Shown here: positions 35,217-42,977 of the stretch, piece after piece
How the letters are laid out: every line of letters starts with the position of its first letter
How positions within the stretch are numbered: the first letter of the stretch is position 1
NCBI GenBank assembly: GCA_002331485.1
Contig: DCYS01000007.1
Coordinates: 62,001-126,000, forward strand
Direction of reading: 5' to 3'
DNA length: 64,000 nucleotides
Source of the DNA: Flavobacteriales bacterium UBA2104
Lineage (GTDB): Bacteria > Bacteroidota > Bacteroidia > Flavobacteriales_D > Crocinitomicaceae
The notes under the pieces: model-generated
What the model was told of the DNA's origin: nothing
Databases searched by the model: none
The model's input: only the letters and a program-made list of their open reading frames with translations
Translations under genes and position numbers: made by a program

Positions 35217-35334
35217 GCCTATTTTTAGAGAATCGCCTAGGAAACCCTTTGAATTATTGAACCTAACGTTGTGTATAAGTTCGCTGGGAGACAATGAATT
35301 TGAGCTAACGGAACTCTTTTCAACTGTTGATAAT

Positions 35335-36345
35335 TCAATCTATTATATTCACCTCGCGTTCTAAATTAATGCCAAACCTATTGCGGACATCGTCTAATAT
35401 TCGTTGTGATAGATCATAAATTTCCTGACCTTTTGCATCATCGTAATTGACGAGTACAAGTGCTTGATTGACATGTACCCCATAATCACCAAAGCGTTTA
35501 CCTTTCCAGCCAGCTTTATCGATCAACCAACCTGCCGGAACTTTGACGTGGTCCTCATCAATAGGGTAGAAGGGAGCTTTCGGATATTCTTTCTGAATGA
35601 TTTCCAGCACATTTTTCTTGACTACCGGGTTCTTAAAAAAGCTTCCAGCATTGCCTATTTCTTTCGGGTCAGGTAATTTGGATTGACGAATTGAAATAAC
35701 AGCGTCACTGACATCTTTAATAGTAGGCTGAGAGATGCTCTTTCTTTCCAATTCATCTTCGATCGCACCATAAGATGTATTCAGTTTGTGCTTTTTTGTC
35801 AAACGATAAGTCACAGAAGTAATAACATATTGATCCTTCAGTGAACGTTTGAAAACGCTTTCACGATAACCAAACTGACATTCTTCATGGGAGAATTTTT
35901 GTTCTTTTAGCTCTTTTCTATGGAAAGCAGTCAAGCTATCAAAAACATCTTTGATCTCTACTCCATAAGCTCCAATATTTTGCATTGGACTTGCACCTAC
36001 ACTTCCTGGAATTAGAGAAAGATTTTCAATGCCACCCCAACCTTTCTCTATGGCATGTAGTACGAAATTATGCCAGTTTTCTCCTGCACCAACCTTAACA
36101 TAAACATGATCATCATCTTCATTAACGACTTCTATACCACTGATCTTATTCACTAAAATGAGTCCTTGAAAATCTTTAGTGAACAGAACATTACTTCCTC
36201 CCCCCAAGATCATAAGCTCCTTTTCCTTGTTGTTTTGAATTAAAGATTTAAGCTCCTCCGTAGAAGAAAATATACTAAAGGATTTGGCTACTGCTTTTAC
36301 CCCAAAAGTGGTGTAAGGAGCAATGTTTATATAGTGATTGATCAT
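35335..36345 (-). CDS. murB: UDP-N-acetylenolpyruvoylglucosamine reductase MurB
   Basis: 336 residues, type I MurB (E. coli-like, with the extra YRESVFK loop at ~162-168). It is an FAD enzyme reducing UDP-GlcNAc-enolpyruvate to UDP-MurNAc in peptidoglycan synthesis. The FAD domain has LMILGGGSNVLFT and LSLIPGSVGASPMQNIGAYG. The catalytic Ser is in GNAGSFFKNP. The C-terminal domain has AGWLIDKAGWKGKRFG and VHVNQALVLVN, with the conserved Glu near the end (EREVNII). Its -7 element TAACTTTG is at 36364-36371, 18 nt before the ATG. Confidence 0.95.
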   Translation of the reverse strand: MINHYINIAPYTTFGVKAVAKSFSIFSSTEELKSLIQNNKEKELMILGGGSNVLFTKDFQGLILVNKISGIEVVNEDDDHVYVKVGAGENWHNFVLHAIEKGWGGIENLSLIPGSVGASPMQNIGAYGVEIKDVFDSLTAFHRKELKEQKFSHEECQFGYRESVFKRSLKDQYVITSVTYRLTKKHKLNTSYGAIEDELERKSISQPTIKDVSDAVISIRQSKLPDPKEIGNAGSFFKNPVVKKNVLEIIQKEYPKAPFYPIDEDHVKVPAGWLIDKAGWKGKRFGDYGVHVNQALVLVNYDDAKGQEIYDLSQRILDDVRNRFGINLEREVNIID

Positions 36346-36363
36346 GTTCAGATATCTTTTTTA

Positions 36364-36371
36364 CAAAGTTA
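36364..36371 (-). promoter_or_regulatory. -7 promoter element TAACTTTG (murB)
   Basis: Perfect TAnnTTTG on the minus strand, 18 nt before the murB ATG. Confidence 0.55.
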
Positions 36372-36442
36372 ACGTTATCTCAGGCGCACAATTCACAACG
36401 TTAAATGTTTTATCCTTAATGGCTTTTTAATAACCCTATTTT

Positions 36443-36450
36443 TAACTTTG
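36443..36450 (+). promoter_or_regulatory. -7 promoter element TAACTTTG, leaderless geometry
   Basis: Perfect TAnnTTTG with only 4 nt before the ATG at 36455, so the mRNA should begin at or next to the start codon. Same eight bases as the divergent murB element. Confidence 0.6.
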
Positions 36451-36454
36451 TAGT

Positions 36455-36871
36455 ATGTTAAAGAAAATAGATCTGGATACGATCAACTCCTTTAATAAAG
36501 GGACGTTGATGGAACACCTTGGAATGGAGTGTGTTGAAGTTGGTGATGACTACGTTGTGGCAACAATGCCAGTGGATCATAGAACTCATCAACCAATGGG
36601 ATTGTTACATGGTGGTGCTAGTGCTGCATTAATTGAAAGCATAGGTTCGATGGGCTCGACATTATTATTAGATGTTGAGAAAGAAGTTCCAGTTGGAATT
36701 GAGATCAACGCGAATCACGTTGGAGGAATGACATCAGGTACTGCAAAAGCCATAGGTAAGATCGTGCATGCTGGAAAAAGAACACACGTCTGGCAAGTTG
36801 ATATCTCTGATGAAGAAGGAAATCTAGTTTGTACCGGTCGATTAACAGTAATGGTTGTTCCCAGAAAGTAG
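36455..36871 (+). CDS. menI: Hotdog-fold acyl-CoA thioesterase, probable DHNA-CoA hydrolase
   Basis: 138 residues, PaaI/YbgC-like single hotdog domain. The active-site helix is MGLLHGGASAALIESIGSMG, and the turn before it is MPVDHRTHQP. HVGGMTSGTAKAIGKIVHAG is the typical second half. The isochorismate synthase gene begins 4 nt after its stop. That linkage suggests hydrolysis of 1,4-dihydroxy-2-naphthoyl-CoA in menaquinone synthesis; without it the substrate would be open. Confidence 0.8.
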   Translation: MLKKIDLDTINSFNKGTLMEHLGMECVEVGDDYVVATMPVDHRTHQPMGLLHGGASAALIESIGSMGSTLLLDVEKEVPVGIEINANHVGGMTSGTAKAIGKIVHAGKRTHVWQVDISDEEGNLVCTGRLTVMVVPRK

Positions 36872-36875
36872 TGTG

Positions 36876-37856
36876 ATGAGTGGATTTTTAGCATACAAGT
36901 TTCCCGGTTCTGAAAAAGTAGTTAAAAGTGGTAAATGGGAAAAAACCTCAATGCAAGAACTTCCCGAAGATCATTTTTTCCTCACTGATTTTTCAAAAAG
37001 GAACTGCTATTCTTTCTTTCCTTCAAATGCATCCACAGATATGGATAAGCAGACCTTGTTCTACAACACGATGAATGATGTTTTCGTAGCGAACAGGAAT
37101 GCTTATTTGAATGGTTTAGATGTATTCATTCATGAATTTGAACCTAGGGGAATTGAAAAAGCCGTTTTTTCCAGAATAAATGCTGTGAACAGGAATGGTA
37201 ATGATGATCCTTACGAATTGTTCGAAAATTTCGCTGAAAAATATGGAGATGAAGCACTCGTCTATCTTGCGAGTGATTCGAAGTTTGGGACATGGATGGG
37301 AGCAACTCCTGAAACTTTACTTCATGGAGGGAAACTTGGTATTCGATCTATGGCATTAGCCGGAACCAAAGAAGATGAAGAGACTCCCTGGACGGATAAA
37401 GAATATCATGAACAAAAGTTAGTTGCAGATTACGTTGAGGAGATCATTGGTTCTCAGTCTCCAGATAAATTTGAAAAATCAGAAGTTGAAACGGTCAAGA
37501 ATGGATCAGTTTATCATTTGCGAACGAATTATTCTTTCGAAATGCCACCTTACAAATGGAACGGGTTGATCGATGCTTTGCATCCGACACCAGCTGTTTG
37601 TGGAACTCCGAGGGAGCTAGCTTATGAACTTATCCAAACATTTGAGCCTCACGATCGAAACTTTTATACTGGTCTGGTTGGAATCAAAGGTTTGACAAAT
37701 CTCGAGGTATTTGTCAACTTAAGATGCATGCAAGTTTTGGATGATCATTACGCTCTTTATGTAGGAGGGGGAATTACTAAAGACTCCGATCTTGCATCAG
37801 AATGGCACGAAACGGAAATCAAAAGTCAGACCTTACTAAGCGTTATTGAGGGTTAA
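36876..37856 (+). CDS. menF: Isochorismate synthase (chorismate-binding enzyme)
   Basis: 326 residues from the ATG at 36876 (an adjacent GTG at 36873 is also possible). It converts chorismate to isochorismate, the entry to menaquinone. Chorismate-binding motifs in order: GTWMGATPETLLHGG, MALAGTKEDEE, then HPTPAVCGTPRELA, FYTGLVGI and LYVGGGITKDSDLASEW. It is shorter than MenF/EntC (~390-430), because the poorly conserved N-terminal part is trimmed; the catalytic C-terminal ~250 residues are complete. The stop codon overlaps the stop of the convergent lysozyme gene by 4 nt. Confidence 0.88.
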   Translation: MSGFLAYKFPGSEKVVKSGKWEKTSMQELPEDHFFLTDFSKRNCYSFFPSNASTDMDKQTLFYNTMNDVFVANRNAYLNGLDVFIHEFEPRGIEKAVFSRINAVNRNGNDDPYELFENFAEKYGDEALVYLASDSKFGTWMGATPETLLHGGKLGIRSMALAGTKEDEETPWTDKEYHEQKLVADYVEEIIGSQSPDKFEKSEVETVKNGSVYHLRTNYSFEMPPYKWNGLIDALHPTPAVCGTPRELAYELIQTFEPHDRNFYTGLVGIKGLTNLEVFVNLRCMQVLDDHYALYVGGGITKDSDLASEWHETEIKSQTLLSVIEG

Positions 37857-38554
37857 TTGAACTTGATACTGCTCACATTTACATCAACCTTAGAATTGTG
37901 GAAAGGAAGCTGCGCTTTTTCAGAGAATTGCCAGTAAATGATCTTCTTATCGCGCTCAAAATCAATTGAGCTTGAATATCGAGCGATCCAGAATTTGTAA
38001 TCACTGTGATCTGAGAAGTAGTTCTTGTAAAAGCTCCATGAACAATAGATTATAGGACGTCGACCAGTTTTGGTTTCAACATGATTTAGCCAAACATCTA
38101 CACTGTCCAGGAGTTGATCTTTTGAGTTCCCTTCAACTTCTACATCTAACACTGGAGGTAATGTCAATTTGTGTTTATTTAATGTGTTTATGAAGTGAAC
38201 GGCTTGTTTGACACTTGCTTTTTTTGGTTGAAAGAAATGATAGGCTCCAGTTGGGACGTTATTTTCAATTAGTCTACTGGCATTAAGTTCGAATTGAGGA
38301 TCGATGTAATTCAATCCTTCCGATGCTTTGATAAAAACGAAATCGATGTTGGGTTTGATATTGTTGTTATGCAAGATCGTGTCCCAATTTATCTCTCCCT
38401 GATGATGCGAAACATCGATACCGAATCCATTTCGTTTTAGAGGAATGGAGATGTCAAACGCTTCACTGACATTGAATACAAAAGGTTTCCAGTAAAGAAG
38501 CGCAAATATAGCGACCAGGACAAGGTCAATAATGGATCTTTTACGCTTTATCAT
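37853..38554 (-). CDS. GH25 muramidase (lysozyme), membrane-anchored
   Basis: 233 residues. An N-terminal signal anchor (IIDLVLVAIFALLYW) is followed by a complete GH25 barrel: GFGIDVSHHQGEINWD (catalytic-site Asp), DFVFIKASEG, GAYHFFQP, LPPVLDVEVEG (general acid Asp-x-Glu), then RPIIYCSWSFYKNYF and KFWIARY. It cleaves the MurNAc-GlcNAc bond of peptidoglycan in the periplasm. No cell-wall-binding repeats. With murB nearby it is probably part of wall turnover, not phage lysis, as no phage genes are present. Confidence 0.92.
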   Translation of the reverse strand: MIKRKRSIIDLVLVAIFALLYWKPFVFNVSEAFDISIPLKRNGFGIDVSHHQGEINWDTILHNNNIKPNIDFVFIKASEGLNYIDPQFELNASRLIENNVPTGAYHFFQPKKASVKQAVHFINTLNKHKLTLPPVLDVEVEGNSKDQLLDSVDVWLNHVETKTGRRPIIYCSWSFYKNYFSDHSDYKFWIARYSSSIDFERDKKIIYWQFSEKAQLPFHNSKVDVNVSSIKFN

Positions 38555-38568
38555 GCACTAAAAATAAA

Positions 38569-38596
38569 AAAGGGTCTTCAAAATAGAAGACCCTTT
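38569..38596 (-). terminator. Rho-independent terminator of rplS
   Basis: 11-bp stem AAAGGGTCTTC / GAAGACCCTTT with a six-base loop. It is followed leftwards on the minus strand by T's. Confidence 0.8.
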
Positions 38597-38618
38597 CATG
38601 TAATAATATGATGGTTTA

Positions 38619-38969
38619 TTAAAACTCTCTTCTCTCTTTAATACGTGCTGATTTACCAGTACGCTCACGGAAGTAGAATATACGAGATCTACGTACCGCA
38701 CCTTTCTTCATAACTTTGATGCTATCAATGAATGGAGATTCGATTGGGAAGATTCTTTCAACACCAATGTTACCAGACATTTTACGGATAGTGAATGTTT
38801 CAGTTGAACCTGATCCACGACGCTGAAGAACAACACCAGTAAACTGCTGAATACGTTCTTTATCACCTTCCTTAATTTTATATGAAACAGCGATTGTATC
38901 ACCAGCTCCGAATGCAGGAACTTCACTTGCTGTTGAAAATTCGTTTTGAACTTCTTTAATTAAATCCAT
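38619..38969 (-). CDS. rplS: 50S ribosomal protein L19
   Basis: 116 residues from the ATG at 38969 (a TTG further upstream is in frame but unnecessary). GDTIAVSYKIKEGDKERIQQ, FTGVVLQRRGSGSTETFTIR, GVERIFPIESPFIDSI and the KKGAVRRSRIFYFRERTGK tail are diagnostic. It binds 23S rRNA at the subunit interface. Usually part of an rpsP-rimM-trmD-rplS operon, but here it stands alone. Confidence 0.97.
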   Translation of the reverse strand: MDLIKEVQNEFSTASEVPAFGAGDTIAVSYKIKEGDKERIQQFTGVVLQRRGSGSTETFTIRKMSGNIGVERIFPIESPFIDSIKVMKKGAVRRSRIFYFRERTGKSARIKERREF

Positions 38970-39088
38970 GACTTCTTCTTTTATCTTCTCCAAAATTGGG
39001 GTGCAATATTACGTAAAAAAGATGAAACAATGATGATGATTTAGAATAAATTTCAAAAAAAATATTCCAAGAATAAAGAATGACTGAT

Positions 39089-39742
39089 TTAGAAATCAAT
39101 ATCCAACTTAAATTTCTGTCTCAATGTTTTTAAATGAGGGTTTCTTTCTGCCATATCTTCAAACTTTTCCTTTCCGGAATAGAGCTTTTTCTCTCCATTT
39201 TCTGCTGATCCTTCTTCTATTGAAATAGTGATCGACCAATTCTTTAACTCTTTTCGAAGAAAGCCCAGTAACTTGGTTTCATTCGTTTTTAGAAATCTTA
39301 ATTGTACATCATTATCAACAAAATGAACAACAACATTGTCTTCTTTCAAAATAGGATCACGACCAGTCAAGGCAGTAAATAAAGTGTCCTGTCCTTCATC
39401 ACGCATTTGAAATGCAAATTTTCTCCAGGACATTCTCAGTTGATCCAACGAAAATTTCTCTTGAGGTTTATTCGTATTTATTTCCTCTTTCGGTTGAGTA
39501 CCTTTTTTCTCGGCTTGTTCATAAAGCTCCTTGATACCTAAGAAGCTATTATTTAGTTTACCTGTTGGATTGGATAATTTACGCGCCTCTTTCTGTGTTG
39601 GAATAGTTGGTGGAGGAGCATCCTGTTTGTTTTGCTTTACCTTAGGCTGTTTTGTTGGTTTTTCAGATTGACCAGGAAAACCAATTATCTGAACAGGATC
39701 AGTTAAGGCTTTTTTTTTTCGAGCTCGTTTTTGATCGAACAC
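39089..39742 (-). CDS. dnaX: DnaX tau-specific C-terminal region, in the -1 frame relative to the ATPase part
   Basis: The reading frame is open from about 39742 to 39089. The only start is a GTG that overlaps the ATPase frame by 40 nt, so independent translation is unlikely. After a Pro/Lys/Gln-rich linker (~25-105) comes LDQLRMSWRKFAFQM, then NVVVHFVDNDVQLRFLK, FLRKELKNWSITI and finally EKFEDMAERNPHLKTLRQKF ... LDIDF. These are features of the C-terminal domain of Bacteroidota DNA polymerase III gamma/tau. It is reached from the upstream frame by a -1 shift at the A10 run, giving about 576 residues in total. Confidence 0.8.
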   Translation of the reverse strand: MFDQKRARKKKALTDPVQIIGFPGQSEKPTKQPKVKQNKQDAPPPTIPTQKEARKLSNPTGKLNNSFLGIKELYEQAEKKGTQPKEEINTNKPQEKFSLDQLRMSWRKFAFQMRDEGQDTLFTALTGRDPILKEDNVVVHFVDNDVQLRFLKTNETKLLGFLRKELKNWSITISIEEGSAENGEKKLYSGKEKFEDMAERNPHLKTLRQKFKLDIDF

Positions 39743-40818
39743 AGTTGCATAAGCGTTAACTCCACTAGTAATCGCTGGTTTTTGGCTGACTTATAGGTAC
39801 TGTCTGCACTGCTGAGCACGCCTAAAGCACGCATGATGTGTTTGGCATCTAATTGACCAGCTTGCTCTTTATAACGCGTTTTGATCGAATCAGCCACTTC
39901 CAGCAATTCAACTGTTTTTAGATCTTTACAGATCAATAGATTTCTGTAATGTTCCGAAAGTCCAACTATAAATTGATGGCCATCAAACCCATGATCAACG
40001 ATCTCGTGATAAAGCAATAGGCTCGACGAAACATCTTCTTCTAAAGCGTACTCAACTAGTCTGAAATAATAGTCGTAATCGAGGACGTTAAGATTGTCAA
40101 TGACTGCTTTATATGTAAGTGTCTTACCCGCGAAACTTACGATCTGATCAAATATTGATAATGCGTCACGTAAAGCACCGTCGGCTTTTTGAGCTATAAG
40201 ATGTAGCCCTTCGTTTTCAGCATCAATGCCCTCCTTAACTGCGATCTGACTCAAATGATCAGCGATGTCACTTACTTTTATGCGGTTAAAGTCAAAGATC
40301 TGACAACGTGATAAAATCGTTGGAATGATCTTATGCTTTTCAGTCGTTGCCAGAATAAAGATGGCGTGTTTCGGTGGCTCCTCTAAAGTTTTTAGGAATG
40401 CATTAAATGCCGCGGTTGACAACATGTGAACCTCATCAATGATATAAACTTTATGTGAACCAAGTTGAGGAGCGATTCGAACCTGATCAATAAGGTTACG
40501 GATGTCTTCAACACTGTTGTTAGATGCTGCATCAAGCTCATAAACGTTTAGAGAATGTCCCTCATCGAATGACTTACAAGATTCACACTCACCACAAGCT
40601 TCTATATTTTCGCTTCTATTTTCGCAATTTATTGTTTTTGCCAAAATACGAGCAGTAGATGTCTTTCCAACACCACGTGATCCACAAAACAAAAATGCTT
40701 GGGCTAATTGATCGTTCTTGATCGCGTTTTTCAACGTTGTTGAAATCGATTTCTGACCAACAAGCGTATCAAACGTTTGTGGACGATATTTTCTTGCCGA
40801 AACAATATAATCGCTCAT
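39703..40818 (-). CDS. dnaX: DNA polymerase III gamma/tau subunit, zero-frame (gamma-like) product
   Basis: 371 residues. Clamp-loader AAA+ ATPase that loads the sliding clamp. N-terminus SDYIVSARKYRPQTFDTLVG; Walker A is FCGSRGVGKTSTARIL; zinc module is CENRSENIEACGECESC; Walker B is VYIIDEVHMLS; sensor 1 is FILATTEKHKII, followed by the SRC motif LSRCQIFDF. Domain III ends at LVELTLMQLCS. The frame stops at ELEKKKP-TAA immediately after the A10 run, so the zero-frame product is all ATPase and no tau tail, like E. coli gamma. A TAAATTTG element lies 4 nt before the ATG. Confidence 0.92.
   Translation of the reverse strand: MSDYIVSARKYRPQTFDTLVGQKSISTTLKNAIKNDQLAQAFLFCGSRGVGKTSTARILAKTINCENRSENIEACGECESCKSFDEGHSLNVYELDAASNNSVEDIRNLIDQVRIAPQLGSHKVYIIDEVHMLSTAAFNAFLKTLEEPPKHAIFILATTEKHKIIPTILSRCQIFDFNRIKVSDIADHLSQIAVKEGIDAENEGLHLIAQKADGALRDALSIFDQIVSFAGKTLTYKAVIDNLNVLDYDYYFRLVEYALEEDVSSSLLLYHEIVDHGFDGHQFIVGLSEHYRNLLICKDLKTVELLEVADSIKTRYKEQAGQLDAKHIMRALGVLSSADSTYKSAKNQRLLVELTLMQLCSIKNELEKKKP
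39709..39720 (-). promoter_or_regulatory. dnaX slippage site: run of ten A with A AAA AAG heptamer
   Basis: On the coding strand the sequence is G-A10-G. In the zero frame it reads GAA AAA AAA AAG CCT TAA, so the last seven bases (39715-39709) are exactly A AAA AAG, the heptamer used for -1 frameshifting in E. coli dnaX. The stop follows one codon later. A -1 shift, or one extra A in the transcript, joins the ATPase to the tau tail. The only downstream hairpin I see is weak (CTGA/TCAG), so polymerase slippage on A10 is as likely as ribosomal slippage. Confidence 0.75.
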
Positions 40819-40822
40819 ACAG

Positions 40823-40830
40823 CAAATTTA
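40823..40830 (-). promoter_or_regulatory. -7 promoter element TAAATTTG (dnaX), leaderless geometry
   Basis: Perfect TAnnTTTG on the minus strand with 4 nt before the dnaX ATG at 40818. Confidence 0.6.
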
Positions 40831-40892
40831 ATAAGAAAAACGCTTATAAATAGTCGGATTTGATAAAGTTTTGAACAAGTTTGATCCTTGTT

Positions 40893-41795
40893 TTAAATTG
40901 AATTTGTGGTGTTATGAATTGATTCAACTGCGCGATTCCACGCTTCTTTTTCTTGAGCAGATAATTTCAAGTTTGTTGGCACTAAATGTTGTTTTCCTAT
41001 AAAAACAGGCCAGCTTATAAAGATGTCATCCTTCGTTAGTTCAGGATCAAAGTAAGTGATTGGCATAAGTACAGATTGACTGGAGAAAAACTGATTGGCA
41101 ACCACCAAAGCAGTTTCTGCTACTCCATACTTTGTAGCATCCTGCGTTTGTCTAATTTTTGTGGCGGTATTTTTAAGCTCACGCTCGATAATTTGTAGTT
41201 CGTCTTTATCAATAAGTTTTGAAATATTCTCGTTTTTGATCGTCGTTTGTGACCAAAGTGGAATCATTTCTGAGCCATGTTCACCAATGACAAGTGTGTC
41301 GATAAATGATTGAGACATTTTGAAGCGTTCACTCAAGATCGTTTTCAAACGGTAAGTGTCGAGAAGTGTTCCCGTACTTAAAATAGTGCAACCACCATTA
41401 ATTTCTTTATGGATCCACATTGCTATGGATTCTACAGGATTCGAAATAGTCACGATTAGAGCAGACTTTTTTATTTTTTGACCCTTAAAAACTTGACGAA
41501 TGATCGCTTTATTTTCTGCTGCATTTTGATTTCTCGATGAACCTGCCTTACCTCTAACTCCTGCAGTGTAAAAAATAAGTTGACTCTTTGAAAATAGATT
41601 CCGGTCGTTTAAACTTATCTCATTATTCTTAGGAATAGCAGCATGTTTTAAGTCAAGTATTTTACCTTCAACATCTGGATCAGGGTCAAGAATATTGATC
41701 TTTATGTTTTGCTTACCATGATTTACAAGGCTTCCTATGAGTGACCCTGTTTCGCCAAAACCAATAATTGTAATTGTTGGAATAAAAAAATCCAT
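40893..41795 (-). CDS. Lactate/malate dehydrogenase-family protein with atypical specificity loop
   Basis: 300 residues. NAD-binding loop IIGFGETGS (Gly12, Gly14, Gly17) and acidic strand end NILDPD. Catalytic set present: Arg88 in KAGSSRNQN, Asn119 in ISNPVES, Asp146 and Arg149 in LLDTYR, His173 in GEHGSEM. The mobile-loop residue that separates LDH (Gln) from MDH (Arg) is Gly82 here (AGVRGKAGSSR), with Arg one position earlier. The length fits LDH-like MDH. It is therefore a 2-hydroxyacid dehydrogenase whose substrate is not predictable. No operon partner. Confidence 0.8.
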   Translation of the reverse strand: MDFFIPTITIIGFGETGSLIGSLVNHGKQNIKINILDPDPDVEGKILDLKHAAIPKNNEISLNDRNLFSKSQLIFYTAGVRGKAGSSRNQNAAENKAIIRQVFKGQKIKKSALIVTISNPVESIAMWIHKEINGGCTILSTGTLLDTYRLKTILSERFKMSQSFIDTLVIGEHGSEMIPLWSQTTIKNENISKLIDKDELQIIERELKNTATKIRQTQDATKYGVAETALVVANQFFSSQSVLMPITYFDPELTKDDIFISWPVFIGKQHLVPTNLKLSAQEKEAWNRAVESIHNTTNSI

Positions 41796-41872
41796 GCTAC
41801 CAAATTAATAATCATTTGATTAGCATGGATAGACTTAATGTCATTATGTTGTTAATGCTGATAAATGTCAGC

Positions 41873-42742
41873 TTAACCTAAATATGCTTTTAGCATTTTG
41901 CTTCTCGACGTATGTTTCAATCTTCTGATCGCTTTCTCTTTGATCTGTCTAACACGTTCTCGAGTTAGGTCAAATCTCATTCCTATCTCATCTAAACTCA
42001 TTTGACGTTGACCATCCAAACCAAAATACAATTTAAGAACGTCAGCTTCTCTTTGAGTTAATGTCTTTAAAGAACGATTTATCTCCTTTTGAAGAGACTC
42101 GTGAATCAAATCTTTTTCAGGAGAAGGTAAGCTATCATTTTCGAGTACGTCATACATGCTTGAACTGGATTCATCACTTTCCTTTAAGGGTGCATCCATC
42201 GACATGTGGCGACCACTAGAGGCTAACGCTTGTTTAACATCTGCAACAGAAACTTCTAAATGATGTGCCAGCTCGTCTGCTGATGGAGGACGCTCCAATT
42301 TTTGTTCTAATTCTGAAAAAGCACGATTAATTTTACCGATCGATCCAATTTTGTTTAAAGGTAACCTGACAATTCTTGCTTGTTCAGCAAGGGCTTGTAA
42401 AATTGATTGTCTGATCCACCAAACCGCGTAAGAAATGAATTTGAAACCTCGTGTTTCGTCAAATCGCTGAGCAGCTTTGATCAACCCCAAATTTCCTTCA
42501 TTAATAAGGTCTGGAAGAGTAAGACCTTGATTTTGGTATTGTTTAGCCACAGAAACAACGAAACGAAGGTTTGCTCTGGTTAATCTATCCAGAGCCTTTT
42601 GGTCTCCCATTTTAATTCTTTTAGCTAACTCAACTTCTTCTTGAGCAGAAATTAAGTCAACACGACCAATCTCCACTAGATACTTATCTAATGAAGCTGT
42701 TTCTCTGTTGGTGACTTGTTTACTTATCTTTAATTGTCTCAT
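41873..42742 (-). CDS. rpoD: Primary RNA polymerase sigma factor RpoD/SigA
   Basis: 289 residues, the short Bacteroidota housekeeping sigma factor without region 1.1 or the non-conserved insert. Region 1.2/2.1 has TASLDKYLVEIGRVDLISAQ and LTRANLRFVVSVAKQYQ. Regions 2.3-2.4 have GLIKAAQRFDETRGFKF-type residues and YAVWWIRQSILQALAEQAR. Region 3 is ELEQKLERPPSADELAHHL, and the region 4.2 helix-turn-helix is SLDEIGMRFDLTRERVRQI. It should read the TTTG/TAnnTTTG promoters seen throughout this window. Upstream is a 235-nt gap without a perfect -7 element on its strand. Confidence 0.96.
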   Translation of the reverse strand: MRQLKISKQVTNRETASLDKYLVEIGRVDLISAQEEVELAKRIKMGDQKALDRLTRANLRFVVSVAKQYQNQGLTLPDLINEGNLGLIKAAQRFDETRGFKFISYAVWWIRQSILQALAEQARIVRLPLNKIGSIGKINRAFSELEQKLERPPSADELAHHLEVSVADVKQALASSGRHMSMDAPLKESDESSSSMYDVLENDSLPSPEKDLIHESLQKEINRSLKTLTQREADVLKLYFGLDGQRQMSLDEIGMRFDLTRERVRQIKEKAIRRLKHTSRSKMLKAYLG

Positions 42743-42947
42743 ATGCTACACTACTTTTTTAGGTGGTTAAATACTTTATTATTCCTAAGTTTTGCCCGTT
42801 TTCTATTTATATAACGTAATAAGTCATTAAAAAGTTGGCAGTTTTTATTTTTTTTTGTAAAGAATTCACAAAATAACAGCGAAAAGACGATTTGTGAAAT
42901 TGAGTATGGAGTGATTCAGTTCAATATACATGGCATAAAAAGACTAT

Positions 42948-42955
42948 TATCTTTG
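42948..42955 (+). promoter_or_regulatory. -7 promoter element TATCTTTG (dapD)
   Basis: Perfect TAnnTTTG 22 nt before the dapD ATG. Confidence 0.6.
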
Positions 42956-42977
42956 TGTCCAAATAGAAATAACAGTC

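Noticed and set aside
37853..38554. Phage endolysin
   Set aside because: GH25 enzymes occur in prophages, but no phage gene is near and this one has a signal anchor and core-gene neighbours.
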